64,000 bases of DNA from Marivita sp030148515 (lineage in GTDB: Bacteria > Pseudomonadota > Alphaproteobacteria > Rhodobacterales > Rhodobacteraceae), in NCBI RefSeq assembly GCF_048006345.1, contig NZ_CP180351.1, positions 1,798,001-1,862,000 on the forward strand, given 5' to 3'. Shown in pieces: positions 7,854-15,733 of this stretch (position 1 is the stretch's first letter; every line of letters starts with the position of its first letter). The notes beneath the pieces were generated by a model, which saw only the letters and a list, made by a program, of their open reading frames with translations, was not told the origin of the DNA and did no database searches. The translations under genes and the position numbers were made by a program.

Positions 7854-9048
7854 CATCTCCAACCCGGATCAGCACAGCCATGGCGCTGTCTCCCGCCGCA
7901 CAGCCCTGAAACAGCCCAATGCCCCCACCGCGCATCTCAAGCTCCTCGATCAATTCAATGATCCCGCGCAGCCCGGTTGGCCCCTGCGGATGACCCCAGA
8001 TCAGCGACGAGCCGAAATTGTTCATCTGCCGCCAATCGATCCCGAAGGCCCGTGCAAAGGCGATGTCGTTGACCGCAAAAGGATTATGCGACTTGATCGC
8101 ATCGACTTGTCCAATTTCCAGCCCTGCGCGTGCAAGTGCTGCGCGGGTTGCGGCAATCGGGGCCGCAGGCATGAAGCCCTTTTCCTCGCGCGATTGCGTC
8201 AGGGCCAGAACCTCGATTATAGGCCCTCCCGGCGCAATCTCGGCCGCAGCTGCGGCACTGGCGGCCAAGACCATGCCTGCCGCCCCATCGGCGGGATGGG
8301 TCTGGCCTGCAAAGGTGACCGTGCCGCCGGATCGCACCGGCACCAGCCGCGCGATCTTGTCCGGGTTCACGGGCTCAACGCCCGCATCCCCCTCAAGCAC
8401 GGCGACCGTCTTGCGAAAACGCGCATCCGGCACCTCGAACTGCGCAGGCATGTAGCGTCGCTGAAAGGCACGATCCTCGGCCAGCGCCCGGTCATATTGC
8501 GCAGCACGGAAGAGGACGACCTCGTGCTGCTCGGCGGTCTCAATGCCCACCCGCGCGGCGACGTTCTCGGCGGTCTCGAGCATTGCGCCACCCGCCCAGG
8601 GATCGCGGCCAAAGCTGCCCAGAACCCAATCCTCGGCCCGGCCTGTGCCGCCGGTTGCACCGGGCGCGGGGTAATAGACATGCGCTCCGTTCGAGGTCCG
8701 ATCTCCTGAGGCGACCAGCGCCAGACGTCCCTCACCGCGCGCGAATTCACCCGCGATATGGGCCAGAAGCCGCGGGCCGGTCGCACAAGCCTGATTGATT
8801 GTGGGACATGGCAGATGCCCCGCCCCGATCAGACCGGTGAACCATGGTCCGGCATAGAAGCATTCGGGCTGGATCACCGTCCAGCCATAGCACGCCGCGT
8901 CGAATTGCTCGGTCCCGATGCCCCGTTCTGCCAGTGCCGCGCGGGTGACGTGAGCAGCCAGTTCCACCGAATGCAGATGCGCCAGCGCACCTTGCCAGCG
9001 AGCGAAGGGCGTAGACCAATAGGCCCCATAGGGGATGAAAAGGCTCAT
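7846..9048 (-). CDS. Thiolase family protein
   Basis: A 400-residue thiolase-fold protein. The nucleophilic Cys lies in NQACATGPR (Cys88), the His of the second active-site loop in WGHPQGPTG (about 350), and a second Cys in GCAAGDSAM (Cys383). The usual C-terminal C-x-G-G-G-x-G is altered, placing it nearer the SCP2/lipid-transfer thiolase branch than the classical degradative thiolases. The start overlaps the CoA-ligase stop by four bases. With the upstream CoA ligase it may cleave a beta-keto acyl-CoA derived from a phenylpropanoid side chain to acetyl-CoA and benzoyl-CoA. That role is inference, since no hydratase or dehydrogenase gene is adjacent. Confidence 0.82.
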   Translation of the reverse strand: MSLFIPYGAYWSTPFARWQGALAHLHSVELAAHVTRAALAERGIGTEQFDAACYGWTVIQPECFYAGPWFTGLIGAGHLPCPTINQACATGPRLLAHIAGEFARGEGRLALVASGDRTSNGAHVYYPAPGATGGTGRAEDWVLGSFGRDPWAGGAMLETAENVAARVGIETAEQHEVVLFRAAQYDRALAEDRAFQRRYMPAQFEVPDARFRKTVAVLEGDAGVEPVNPDKIARLVPVRSGGTVTFAGQTHPADGAAGMVLAASAAAAAEIAPGGPIIEVLALTQSREEKGFMPAAPIAATRAALARAGLEIGQVDAIKSHNPFAVNDIAFARAFGIDWRQMNNFGSSLIWGHPQGPTGLRGIIELIEELEMRGGGIGLFQGCAAGDSAMAVLIRVGDVH

Positions 9049-10844
9049 GTCCGGATCACCTGCATGTTGCTCTCATCATAAAGCCGGTCCAGCAGGTCTG
9101 CCCGCCGGCTCAAAATCTTGCGAAAGTTGAGGTTGCCTTTGGCCGTGATCTCGCCCTCACCCATCGAAGGGGGTTCGGCCAGAACCAGAACGCGCGCGAC
9201 GCGACTGGCCGAGCCCTGCTCGCCACGCTTGGCCAACCGCGCATGAAGGGCACCAGCCAGGGCTTCGGACCACAGCGTGCCGTCCGACTCTTCCGCCATC
9301 TCGCGCGCCTCGGGTGTCGGGAAGATCATCAGTCCGATCTCGGCCCGGTCAGCCCCGCAGACCACCACGTCAGACGCCAACCCGCCCAGAAGCGGCAGAA
9401 GTTCGAGCCGCAGGTTCGCAGCGCGCACCCAGGTTCCCGAGATCAGCTTGAAATCTTCGGACATACGCCCGTCAAAGACCAACCCCAGCTCTGGCCGGTC
9501 GGGATCGACGAATTTGACCGCGTCGCCCGAGATCAGGAAGCCTTCGTTGTCGAAGAGCTCGGCTGTCTTGGCCGGGTCCTCGAAATATCCCGGCGTGACA
9601 TTCGGCCCGCGCACCCGCAGGTCATAACGCCCGTCGGCTTCCGGGATCAGCTTGATGTCGACCCCGGTCATCGGCACCCCGATGATGCCCGAACGCGTGG
9701 TCGGTTCATGCACGATCAGGCAGGCGGGCGCCGTTTCGGTCATCCCCCAGGATGACGTCATCAGCGGCACATCGCCCCGCACCTCGCGCGCCATTTCGGC
9801 CAAATCAGCCCAAACATCCTGCGGCAGGGACGCACCAGCATAGAAGATCATGTCGAGATCTTCGAAGTAACGCTGCCTGAGTCCGGCATCCGCCTTCAGC
9901 GCGTCGCGCACCATGGCAAAACCGAGCGGTACATTGAAGGCCATCGTCCCGGTTTGCAGGCGCAGGTTCTCGATCGTGCGCTCGACCAGCCCCTTCACGG
10001 GCTTGCCGTTGTCGATATAGAGACTGCCGCCATTGGCCAGCATCATGTTGAAATTGTGCGACCCACCGAAGACGTGGTTCCAAGGCAGCCAGTCCAGGAT
10101 CACCGGCGGTCGGTCGCGCAGAAAGGTCAGCGCATCCGCGATCATCGTCTGGTTCGCGCACATCATGCCATGGGTGGTGATTACCCCTTTCGGATGCGCG
10201 GTGGAGCCCGAGGTCATCAGGTATTTCGCGACTGTATCCGGCCCGACCCCAGCGGCAGCCGCATCGACACCCGCGGGGTCATGCGCATGCAACAGCGACG
10301 CGAATTCGGTCATCCCCGGGTCAGGATTGGCCGATACGATCTTTTCCATCCCATCAAAGACATCCAACCCCAAAGCTGCGCCATAGCGCGCACCATCATC
10401 GGCAAAGACCACGCGCGGTCGTACCAGTCCCACACAGTGGCGCAGTTGCGCGTGGGCTGCGGGGATCAGGGCATATTGCTCGGCCAACGGCACCACGGGC
10501 ACGCCGACGTAATGCGCCGCCAACATCAGCAACCCGTGATCGACCGAATTGCCAGAGATGATGACGATCGGGCTGTCGGGGCCCAGACCTCGTTCCAGCA
10601 GGGCTGCAGCGATGCTGCGGACAGCCTCGCGGGTTTGCGCGTAACTCAAGGCGCGCCAGCCCGGTCCGCTGCGTTCAGCAAGAAAGACTGTCTCGGCGCG
10701 CGCCTCGGCCCAACGGTCAAGCCAGGTTCCGACGGTGGAGTCCACCGGCCCCATCGGATGGCCCGACCGCAGGATCACCGCGCCGTCGTCCCGATCCTCA
10801 CGCCGGACGCGATGCGGCAGGTAGCGTCTTTCCTGTGCAACCAT
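9045..10844 (-). CDS. Feruloyl-CoA synthase-like AMP-forming CoA ligase
   Basis: A 599-residue AMP-forming acyl-CoA ligase. MTSGSTAHPKGVITTH is the P-loop form typical of feruloyl-CoA synthases (usual length about 600). SSWGMTETAP is the A5 motif, SGDAVKFVD carries the A7 Asp, and EITAKGNLNFRKIL has the C-terminal Lys. The ATG overlaps the MarR stop (TGATG); a GTG one codon earlier is an alternative. It lies in one operon with a TRAP transporter, MarR regulator and thiolase, so it probably activates an imported phenylpropenoid or related aromatic acid. The exact acid (ferulate, coumarate, cinnamate) cannot be read from sequence. Confidence 0.85.
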   Translation of the reverse strand: MVAQERRYLPHRVRREDRDDGAVILRSGHPMGPVDSTVGTWLDRWAEARAETVFLAERSGPGWRALSYAQTREAVRSIAAALLERGLGPDSPIVIISGNSVDHGLLMLAAHYVGVPVVPLAEQYALIPAAHAQLRHCVGLVRPRVVFADDGARYGAALGLDVFDGMEKIVSANPDPGMTEFASLLHAHDPAGVDAAAAGVGPDTVAKYLMTSGSTAHPKGVITTHGMMCANQTMIADALTFLRDRPPVILDWLPWNHVFGGSHNFNMMLANGGSLYIDNGKPVKGLVERTIENLRLQTGTMAFNVPLGFAMVRDALKADAGLRQRYFEDLDMIFYAGASLPQDVWADLAEMAREVRGDVPLMTSSWGMTETAPACLIVHEPTTRSGIIGVPMTGVDIKLIPEADGRYDLRVRGPNVTPGYFEDPAKTAELFDNEGFLISGDAVKFVDPDRPELGLVFDGRMSEDFKLISGTWVRAANLRLELLPLLGGLASDVVVCGADRAEIGLMIFPTPEAREMAEESDGTLWSEALAGALHARLAKRGEQGSASRVARVLVLAEPPSMGEGEITAKGNLNFRKILSRRADLLDRLYDESNMQVIRT

Positions 10845-11311
10845 CACTTCACCCCTCTTGCCTTGGCTTCCACCCGTTCCAATCCCCTGTCCATCGCCGC
10901 GCGCATCCCCTTGGGAATGCCCGCGAGCATCCGCATATCGTGGTCGACCACCGCGCAGGTCGCCCGCGCGGCCAGATCGCGACCAATGTCAGTCGGCTCA
11001 AGCACATGGGCGCGCAGGTCGGTCGGATCCCGATCACGCCGGATCAATCCCCGACCCTGCAATTCGTCCAGAAGCCCTACAAGGTGCGGGCCCTCGATGT
11101 TCAGAACCTCGGCCAGCCGCGCCTGTCGCAGCCCGGGACGGTCGACCACCATGGCCAGCACGGCAAAGGTCAATCGGCGCAGTTCGAACGGAGCCAGCGT
11201 TGCGTTGAGATCCCCTTGAACCACCGCAAAGGCCCGTCGCAGGCGGTAGCCCATGAACTGCCGAAGCACGGCATCCTCGGGCAAGGAGGATGGCTCGGTC
11301 ATCTGGTTCAT
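10844..11311 (-). CDS. MarR-family transcriptional regulator
   Basis: A 155-residue winged-helix protein. The DNA-binding part spans about residues 45-110, with RQARLAEVLNIEGPHLVGLLDEL as the recognition region followed by the wing RDRDPTDLRAHVLEPT. MarR proteins next to hydroxycinnamoyl-CoA ligases (FerR/CouR/HcaR type) commonly respond to the aroyl-CoA product. Here the gene is inside the operon, 14 nt after dctM and directly before the ligase, with AAGGGGGG as ribosome binding site. It has no private upstream region, so it would act on an operator elsewhere, most simply the dctP promoter. Confidence 0.85.
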   Translation of the reverse strand: MNQMTEPSSLPEDAVLRQFMGYRLRRAFAVVQGDLNATLAPFELRRLTFAVLAMVVDRPGLRQARLAEVLNIEGPHLVGLLDELQGRGLIRRDRDPTDLRAHVLEPTDIGRDLAARATCAVVDHDMRMLAGIPKGMRAAMDRGLERVEAKARGVK

Positions 11312-11325
11312 CGGCGCCCCCCTTT

Positions 11326-12642
11326 CTAGCCCGGCAGCAAGAACAGCGTAATCGCTGGAAATGCTACAAGGATCACGACCCGGATCAGGTCCGAGGCGAC
11401 AAACCAGATCACCGCGCGATAGGTCTCGACGATCGACGTGGCTCGGTCCATCGCGTTGATGATGAACAGATTCATACCCACGGGCGGCGTGATCAGTCCG
11501 ACCTCAACCACGATCAGCACCAGAATGCCGAACCAGATTGCTGTGTGTTCCGGGCTCAACCCGAAATCCAGCACCGTGATCACCGGAAAGAAAATCGGAA
11601 CGGTCAGAAGGATCATCGACAGGCTGTCCATGAAACAGCCGAAGATCAGGTACAGCACGAGAATACCGGCCAGCACAGTGATCGGCGCAAACCCGGCCTC
11701 GAGCACGATCCTTGCAAGTTCCTGAGGCACTTGGGTCAGCGCGAGAAATCCGTTGAAAAAAGCGGCACCGAGCACGATGAAGAAGATCATCGCTGTCGAA
11801 CGCGCCGTGGCGGTAAAGCTTTCCAGAAGGGTGGTCCGGGTCAGCCCGCCACTTGCCCATGCGATCAACCCGGTACCAAGCGCGCCGACCGCGGCCCCTT
11901 CGGTGGGTGTGAAAATACCACCATAGATGCCTCCCACCACCGTGACGAAGACCAGCAGCACCGGCCAGACATTGCCAAGGGCGCGGAATCTCTCGGCGTA
12001 GGGCATGCGCTCGCGCACACCCGCGGCACCCGGATGGATCCGGACATAAATTGCAATGGTGATCATGTAACCCATCGCTGCCAGAACCCCCGGCACGATG
12101 GCCGCAAGAAACAGCTTGGCGATGTTCTGCTCGGTCAGGATAGCATAGATCACCAACACAACAGAGGGCGGGATCAAGATCCCAAGCGTGCCGCCCGCCG
12201 CCAGCGTCGCCGAGGAAAAGCCGCCCTCATAGCCATAGCGCTTCATCTCTGGCAGAGCCACGCGCCCCATGGTGGCGGCGGTGGCGAGCGAAGATCCGCA
12301 GATCGAGCCGAACCCCGCGCAGGCCCCGACGGCGGCCATCGCAACGCCGCCCTTGCGGTGCCCAAGCCAGCTTTCAGCGGCGCGGAACAGGGCCTGACTC
12401 ATGCCTCCCAGCATTGCGAAATAGCCCATCAGCAGGAACATCGGCACGATGGACAGCGAATAATTGGAAAAGGTCGTATAGCTTTCGGTCTTGAGCCGTG
12501 CGAGCGCCATGGACGGGTTGCCCATCACGATCCAGAGCCCGGCAAATCCGGTCACGAACATCGCAAGCCCGATCGGCACGCGCAGGAAAATCATCGTAAG
12601 AAGCGCAGGGAAAGACAAAAGCCCGATTTCGATATTGCTCAA
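11326..12642 (-). CDS. TRAP transporter large permease (DctM)
   Basis: A 438-residue polytopic inner-membrane protein of the DctM family with about twelve hydrophobic segments. Family-typical stretches include GSSLATAATMGRVALPEM and GTLGILIPPSV. It forms the sodium-driven translocation channel with the small permease whose gene overlaps it by four bases (ATGA). With the binding protein at 13303 it makes a complete TRAP system. Linkage to the CoA ligase and thiolase suggests an aromatic or phenylpropanoid acid substrate. Confidence 0.92.
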   Translation of the reverse strand: MSNIEIGLLSFPALLTMIFLRVPIGLAMFVTGFAGLWIVMGNPSMALARLKTESYTTFSNYSLSIVPMFLLMGYFAMLGGMSQALFRAAESWLGHRKGGVAMAAVGACAGFGSICGSSLATAATMGRVALPEMKRYGYEGGFSSATLAAGGTLGILIPPSVVLVIYAILTEQNIAKLFLAAIVPGVLAAMGYMITIAIYVRIHPGAAGVRERMPYAERFRALGNVWPVLLVFVTVVGGIYGGIFTPTEGAAVGALGTGLIAWASGGLTRTTLLESFTATARSTAMIFFIVLGAAFFNGFLALTQVPQELARIVLEAGFAPITVLAGILVLYLIFGCFMDSLSMILLTVPIFFPVITVLDFGLSPEHTAIWFGILVLIVVEVGLITPPVGMNLFIINAMDRATSIVETYRAVIWFVASDLIRVVILVAFPAITLFLLPG

Positions 12643-13232
12643 TGTCCTGCTCCCTCACCGGTCTCGATCAGCGCGCGCCCTGCGAGCATCTCGGCCAATC
12701 TGATGCCTGCCATGTAAACCCCGGCCGCAGCCGCAACACTGGCAGCGGCGAAACTTGCAGCGTAGGCCCACCAAATCGGGAATTGCAGGAGGAACGAGGT
12801 CTGGCCAGAGCGGATCCGCGCATCGAGGCCTCCCTTCAACTGCACCGCTATCACCACAAGAACGACAGCGAACAGCAATTCGATCAGCAGCGAGAGCACC
12901 CGCTGCCCCCGCGGTCCAATGCGGCTGGTGAAGATGTCGACCGAAGCATGTCCGGCCGTCACTTGACAGTACGGCAGGAACGCAAAGATGCAAAAGGCCA
13001 TCCCCGCCTCAACCAGTTCGAAATCGCCCCGGATCGGGCCGACCCCGATGTCGAGAAGCCATTTGGTCAGCCCCGGGAACGCCGCCACAAGCGGGTCCCA
13101 ATGCAAGATGGTGCTGGCGGTGCGGCCAAGGATCGACAGGCATGTGATCACGATCGCCGCCGACAAGATAATGCCGCCAAACATGGCAAGCAGACGTGCG
13201 ACCGTTGTCACGGCACGGTGCAGGGAAGACAT
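12639..13232 (-). CDS. TRAP transporter small permease (DctQ)
   Basis: A 197-residue DctQ-type protein with four hydrophobic segments: about 15-37, 68-90 (AGMAFCIFAFLPYCQ), 110-130 and 150-175. It is longer than most DctQ proteins, with an extended loop after the first helix. It lies between the dctP hairpin and dctM and overlaps dctM by four bases. Confidence 0.88.
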   Translation of the reverse strand: MSSLHRAVTTVARLLAMFGGIILSAAIVITCLSILGRTASTILHWDPLVAAFPGLTKWLLDIGVGPIRGDFELVEAGMAFCIFAFLPYCQVTAGHASVDIFTSRIGPRGQRVLSLLIELLFAVVLVVIAVQLKGGLDARIRSGQTSFLLQFPIWWAYAASFAAASVAAAAGVYMAGIRLAEMLAGRALIETGEGAGH

Positions 13233-13258
13233 GGGCGACGCTCCGGTGAGAAGAAATT

Positions 13259-13284
13259 GGGTCGCGGCGGCAAAGCCGCGACCC
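13259..13284 (-). other. GC-rich intercistronic hairpin after dctP
   Basis: Perfect 10-bp arms GGGTCGCGGC and GCCGCGACCC with a 6-nt loop, 18 nt after the dctP stop and before dctQ. On the minus strand it is followed by AATTTCTTCT, a weak U-tract. It probably attenuates readthrough or protects the dctP mRNA 3' end so that binding protein is made in excess. Confidence 0.6.
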
Positions 13285-13302
13285 GGTTCACGCGAGGGTG
13301 CA

Positions 13303-14346
13303 TCAGTTGTTGGCGGTGTATTCCGCCATAAGCGCGCGCGCCTCGTCGATCAAAGCCTGACCGTCGATCCCCCGGCTTTCGAGGTCCGCCACCCAAGTCT
13401 CGTAGATCGGGCGAGCCAGTGCATCCCAATCAGCGGTATCGGTCACCGTGATGATGTTATTGCCGCGATCCACTGCAATCTGGCGCGCAGGACCATCGGC
13501 ATCCGCCTGGGTGCCGCCCGCAAAGACCGAAAACTCCAAACCGGAATTGGCGTCGATCACCGCGCGCAGATCTTCGGGCAGGCTTTCGTAACGGTCCTTG
13601 TTCATCGCCATGATGAAGGCCAGGTTGTAAAGGGCCGGTCCTTCGAATTCGGTGTGGTTGCTCACCAATTCCGCCACACGCAGTGCGGTCGTCACCTCCC
13701 ATGGGATGGTGGTACCGTCGATAACGCCCTTGGACAGCGCTTCTGAAACAGCCGGAACAGGCATTCCGATCGGCTCGGCGCCGACGCGGGTCAGGAGGTC
13801 ATTGACCAGCCGCGAGCCACCGCGGATTTTCATGCCTTCGAGGTCTGCGGGCGTGGTCACGGGCCGGCTGGTGTGGAACAGGCCGGGGCCATGCACCCAG
13901 GTGCCGAGGACATGCACATCCTGAAAATCATTTGCGGCCATATGGGCCTCGTTAAGTTTCCAATAGGCGTAGGACGCTGCCCGCGCATCTTCCACGAAGA
14001 ACGGCAGTTCGAACACTTCGGGACGCAGGAAGCGGCCCGGCGTATAGCCCGGAATGGTCCAGACAATATCGGCGATCCCGTCGGCGGCCTGATCGTAGAG
14101 CTCCGGCGGGGTGCCACCCAACGCCATCGCGGCATAACGTTCGACCTTGATCCGCCCACCCGAGTCGCGCTCGACGTTGTCCGCCCATACATCCAGCACA
14201 AGGCGCGGCACGTTGGCTTGCGCAGGCAAGAACTGGTGCAGCCGCAGCGTCACTTCCTGCGCCATGGCCGATGTCGCCATCAGCGCACTTGTCACCGTCA
14301 GCGCAGCAGCCCCGACAAAACCGAAAATCCTTCTCCGTGTCGTCAT
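13303..14346 (-). CDS. TRAP transporter solute-binding protein (DctP)
   Basis: A 347-residue periplasmic binding protein of the DctP family. The signal peptide covers about residues 1-29, with TTRRRIFGFVG resembling a Tat motif and cleavage after SAMA. Conserved parts include LEGMKIRGGSRLVNDLLTR with the ligand-contact Arg, and GVIDGTTIPWEV. The start MTTRRR follows AAGGGAGGGTTATC. It opens the dctPQM-marR-ligase-thiolase unit, whose promoter carries two BzdR/BoxR-like sites, tying this uptake system to the box regulon. The substrate is probably an aromatic acid, by context. Confidence 0.92.
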   Translation of the reverse strand: MTTRRRIFGFVGAAALTVTSALMATSAMAQEVTLRLHQFLPAQANVPRLVLDVWADNVERDSGGRIKVERYAAMALGGTPPELYDQAADGIADIVWTIPGYTPGRFLRPEVFELPFFVEDARAASYAYWKLNEAHMAANDFQDVHVLGTWVHGPGLFHTSRPVTTPADLEGMKIRGGSRLVNDLLTRVGAEPIGMPVPAVSEALSKGVIDGTTIPWEVTTALRVAELVSNHTEFEGPALYNLAFIMAMNKDRYESLPEDLRAVIDANSGLEFSVFAGGTQADADGPARQIAVDRGNNIITVTDTADWDALARPIYETWVADLESRGIDGQALIDEARALMAEYTANN

Positions 14347-14374
14347 GATAACCCTCCCTTGATCATGAATTAAT

Positions 14375-14388
14375 CGCATTATACTGCA
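14375..14388. promoter_or_regulatory. Proximal BzdR/BoxR-like operator of the TRAP unit
   Basis: CGCATTATACTGCA matches TGCA-N6-TGCA with one mismatch and lies 29 nt before the dctP start. Read on the minus strand it includes TATAAT, a likely -10 element. Confidence 0.55.
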
Positions 14389-14447
14389 CTTTACGGCGCA
14401 TCTCTTTCGGTAACTGCCGGTTTATGCACCACCACGCTTGCACATTT

Positions 14448-14461
14448 CGCATTATAATGCA
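14448..14461. promoter_or_regulatory. Distal BzdR/BoxR-like operator of the TRAP unit
   Basis: CGCATTATAATGCA matches TGCA-N6-TGCA with one mismatch. Its centre is 73 bp from the proximal site, close to seven helical turns. Confidence 0.55.
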
Positions 14462-14863
14462 GCTCCGCTCAAAGAAACAAAATCGGAAAATCGCTACATC
14501 ATGTAACGATTTCACCTTTCCCGCACTGAAGTCAGGATTTGTCGATAGTCACTGAGAACTGATGGGGCGGATGCCGCTCCCCTTAGCGCGCAACGCGCCA
14601 AGGTGATGTGGGTCAAGTATCGACACCCGGTTCTTGCAAGATCGCTTTTGCGCAGGATTAGCGCATGATCGGATGCATTGCCGGAACCCCGTCTCCGATC
14701 TCTTGCCCCTAGTGGCGCTGCGCACCCTCACCAGCCAGCGCCCCCACTGGGACCATGGCGGCAGAGCTCCGGTCGTGGTCTGTTGTTGAGAAAAAGCGAA
14801 ATAGAACCCGAACAGGCAAACGCCTAGATCACGCCAGCCACTTTCCGAACATCGGGGATCAGT
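14462..14863. other. Intergenic region without a convincing gene
   Basis: About 400 bases between the end of the DeoR gene and the dctP promoter. The far upstream part of the dctP promoter may extend into 14462-14540. The rest shows no open frame with a ribosome binding site and no recognisable domain. It could hold a decayed gene, but I cannot identify one. Confidence 0.4.
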
Positions 14864-15685
14864 TCACTCAGCAATAAGAACCTGGACACCGCGGGCTTCG
14901 AACTCTTTGGCATCCTGATCCGAGATCCCATCATCCGTGATGAAGGTCTGGACCAGATCAAGATCGCCGAGTCGCGTGAAGGACGAGCGATTGATCTTGG
15001 TGGAGTCAGCTACGAGGTAAACGTGCTGGGCGGCCTTGATCATGGCTTGTTTCAACTGCAGGTCGGCGAAAGACGGATAGGTCAAACCGGCATTGATATC
15101 TACGCCAGCGGTGGCGAGAAACAAACGGCTCGCCAAGATGTTCCGGAAATATTCAACCGACGTATCCCCCGTCAGCGACAAGGTCGGCGGCTTAAACTGC
15201 CCTCCAGGCATGTGTACTTCGAAGCCGGGCACCGAACCGAGTGTAATGGCGATATTCAGCGCATTCGTAATGACCGTTAGCCCCTGTCGTTCATGGAGCC
15301 GAGCCGCGACTTCGGTTGTTGTCGTCCCGGCATCAAGAATGATGGTTTCCCCGTCATTGACCAAAGACGCGGCTTTTGCACCAATTTTCGTTTTCCGGCC
15401 CATCTCCACCCGGTGATGCAGCGAAAGAGAGACAACTTCATCATGCATGGAAACCAGAAACGCGCCGCCATGTTCGCGTTTAATGCGGCCTGTTTGTTCA
15501 AGCCGTTCCAGGTCTGTCCGGATCGTCGCCTCAGTCACTTCGAATGCTGAGGCAAGATCGCGGACGCGCACCGAGCCTTCTTCTTCGATCCACGCCATAA
15601 TGTTCTGGCGCCGGACCGACGATAACATACCAGGGGCGGCGCGCGAGTTGTCGGCGGGTGTAATCTTCACGTTGATTTCGACCAT
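14864..15685 (-). CDS. DeoR-family transcriptional regulator of the sugar module
   Basis: A 273-residue DeoR/GlpR-type repressor. The N-terminal helix-turn-helix covers about residues 22-75 (SVRVRDLASAFEVTEATIRT), and the C-terminal sugar-phosphate sensor has DAGTTTTEVA and FLATAGVDINAGLT as in the DeoRC fold. The first ATG is used; a Met at residue 20 would also keep the whole helix-turn-helix, and neither has a strong ribosome binding site. It is the last gene of the rbsB-DUF2291-rbsA-rbsC operon and probably represses it and the divergent enzyme operon in response to a phosphorylated sugar intermediate. Confidence 0.9.
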   Translation of the reverse strand: MVEINVKITPADNSRAAPGMLSSVRRQNIMAWIEEEGSVRVRDLASAFEVTEATIRTDLERLEQTGRIKREHGGAFLVSMHDEVVSLSLHHRVEMGRKTKIGAKAASLVNDGETIILDAGTTTTEVAARLHERQGLTVITNALNIAITLGSVPGFEVHMPGGQFKPPTLSLTGDTSVEYFRNILASRLFLATAGVDINAGLTYPSFADLQLKQAMIKAAQHVYLVADSTKINRSSFTRLGDLDLVQTFITDDGISDQDAKEFEARGVQVLIAE

Positions 15686-15733
15686 GTTTAGGTTTGGATC
15701 ACCGTAGCTCCTGTCGACGACGGATACAACGCA

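Noticed and set aside
11290..12717. A 475-codon plus-strand frame opposite dctM
   Set aside because: It is antisense to a clear DctM permease, is rich in His/Arg/Asp with no domain, and has no ribosome binding site. Similar antisense frames at 836-1987, 3088-4236 and 9954-11219 were rejected for the same reason; they reflect high GC at codon position three.
14549..14731. Minus-strand 60-codon frame in the gap before the DeoR gene
   Set aside because: Composition is Arg/Ser-rich without a ribosome binding site or motif. A decayed mobile element was considered but no terminal repeats or transposase motif could be shown.
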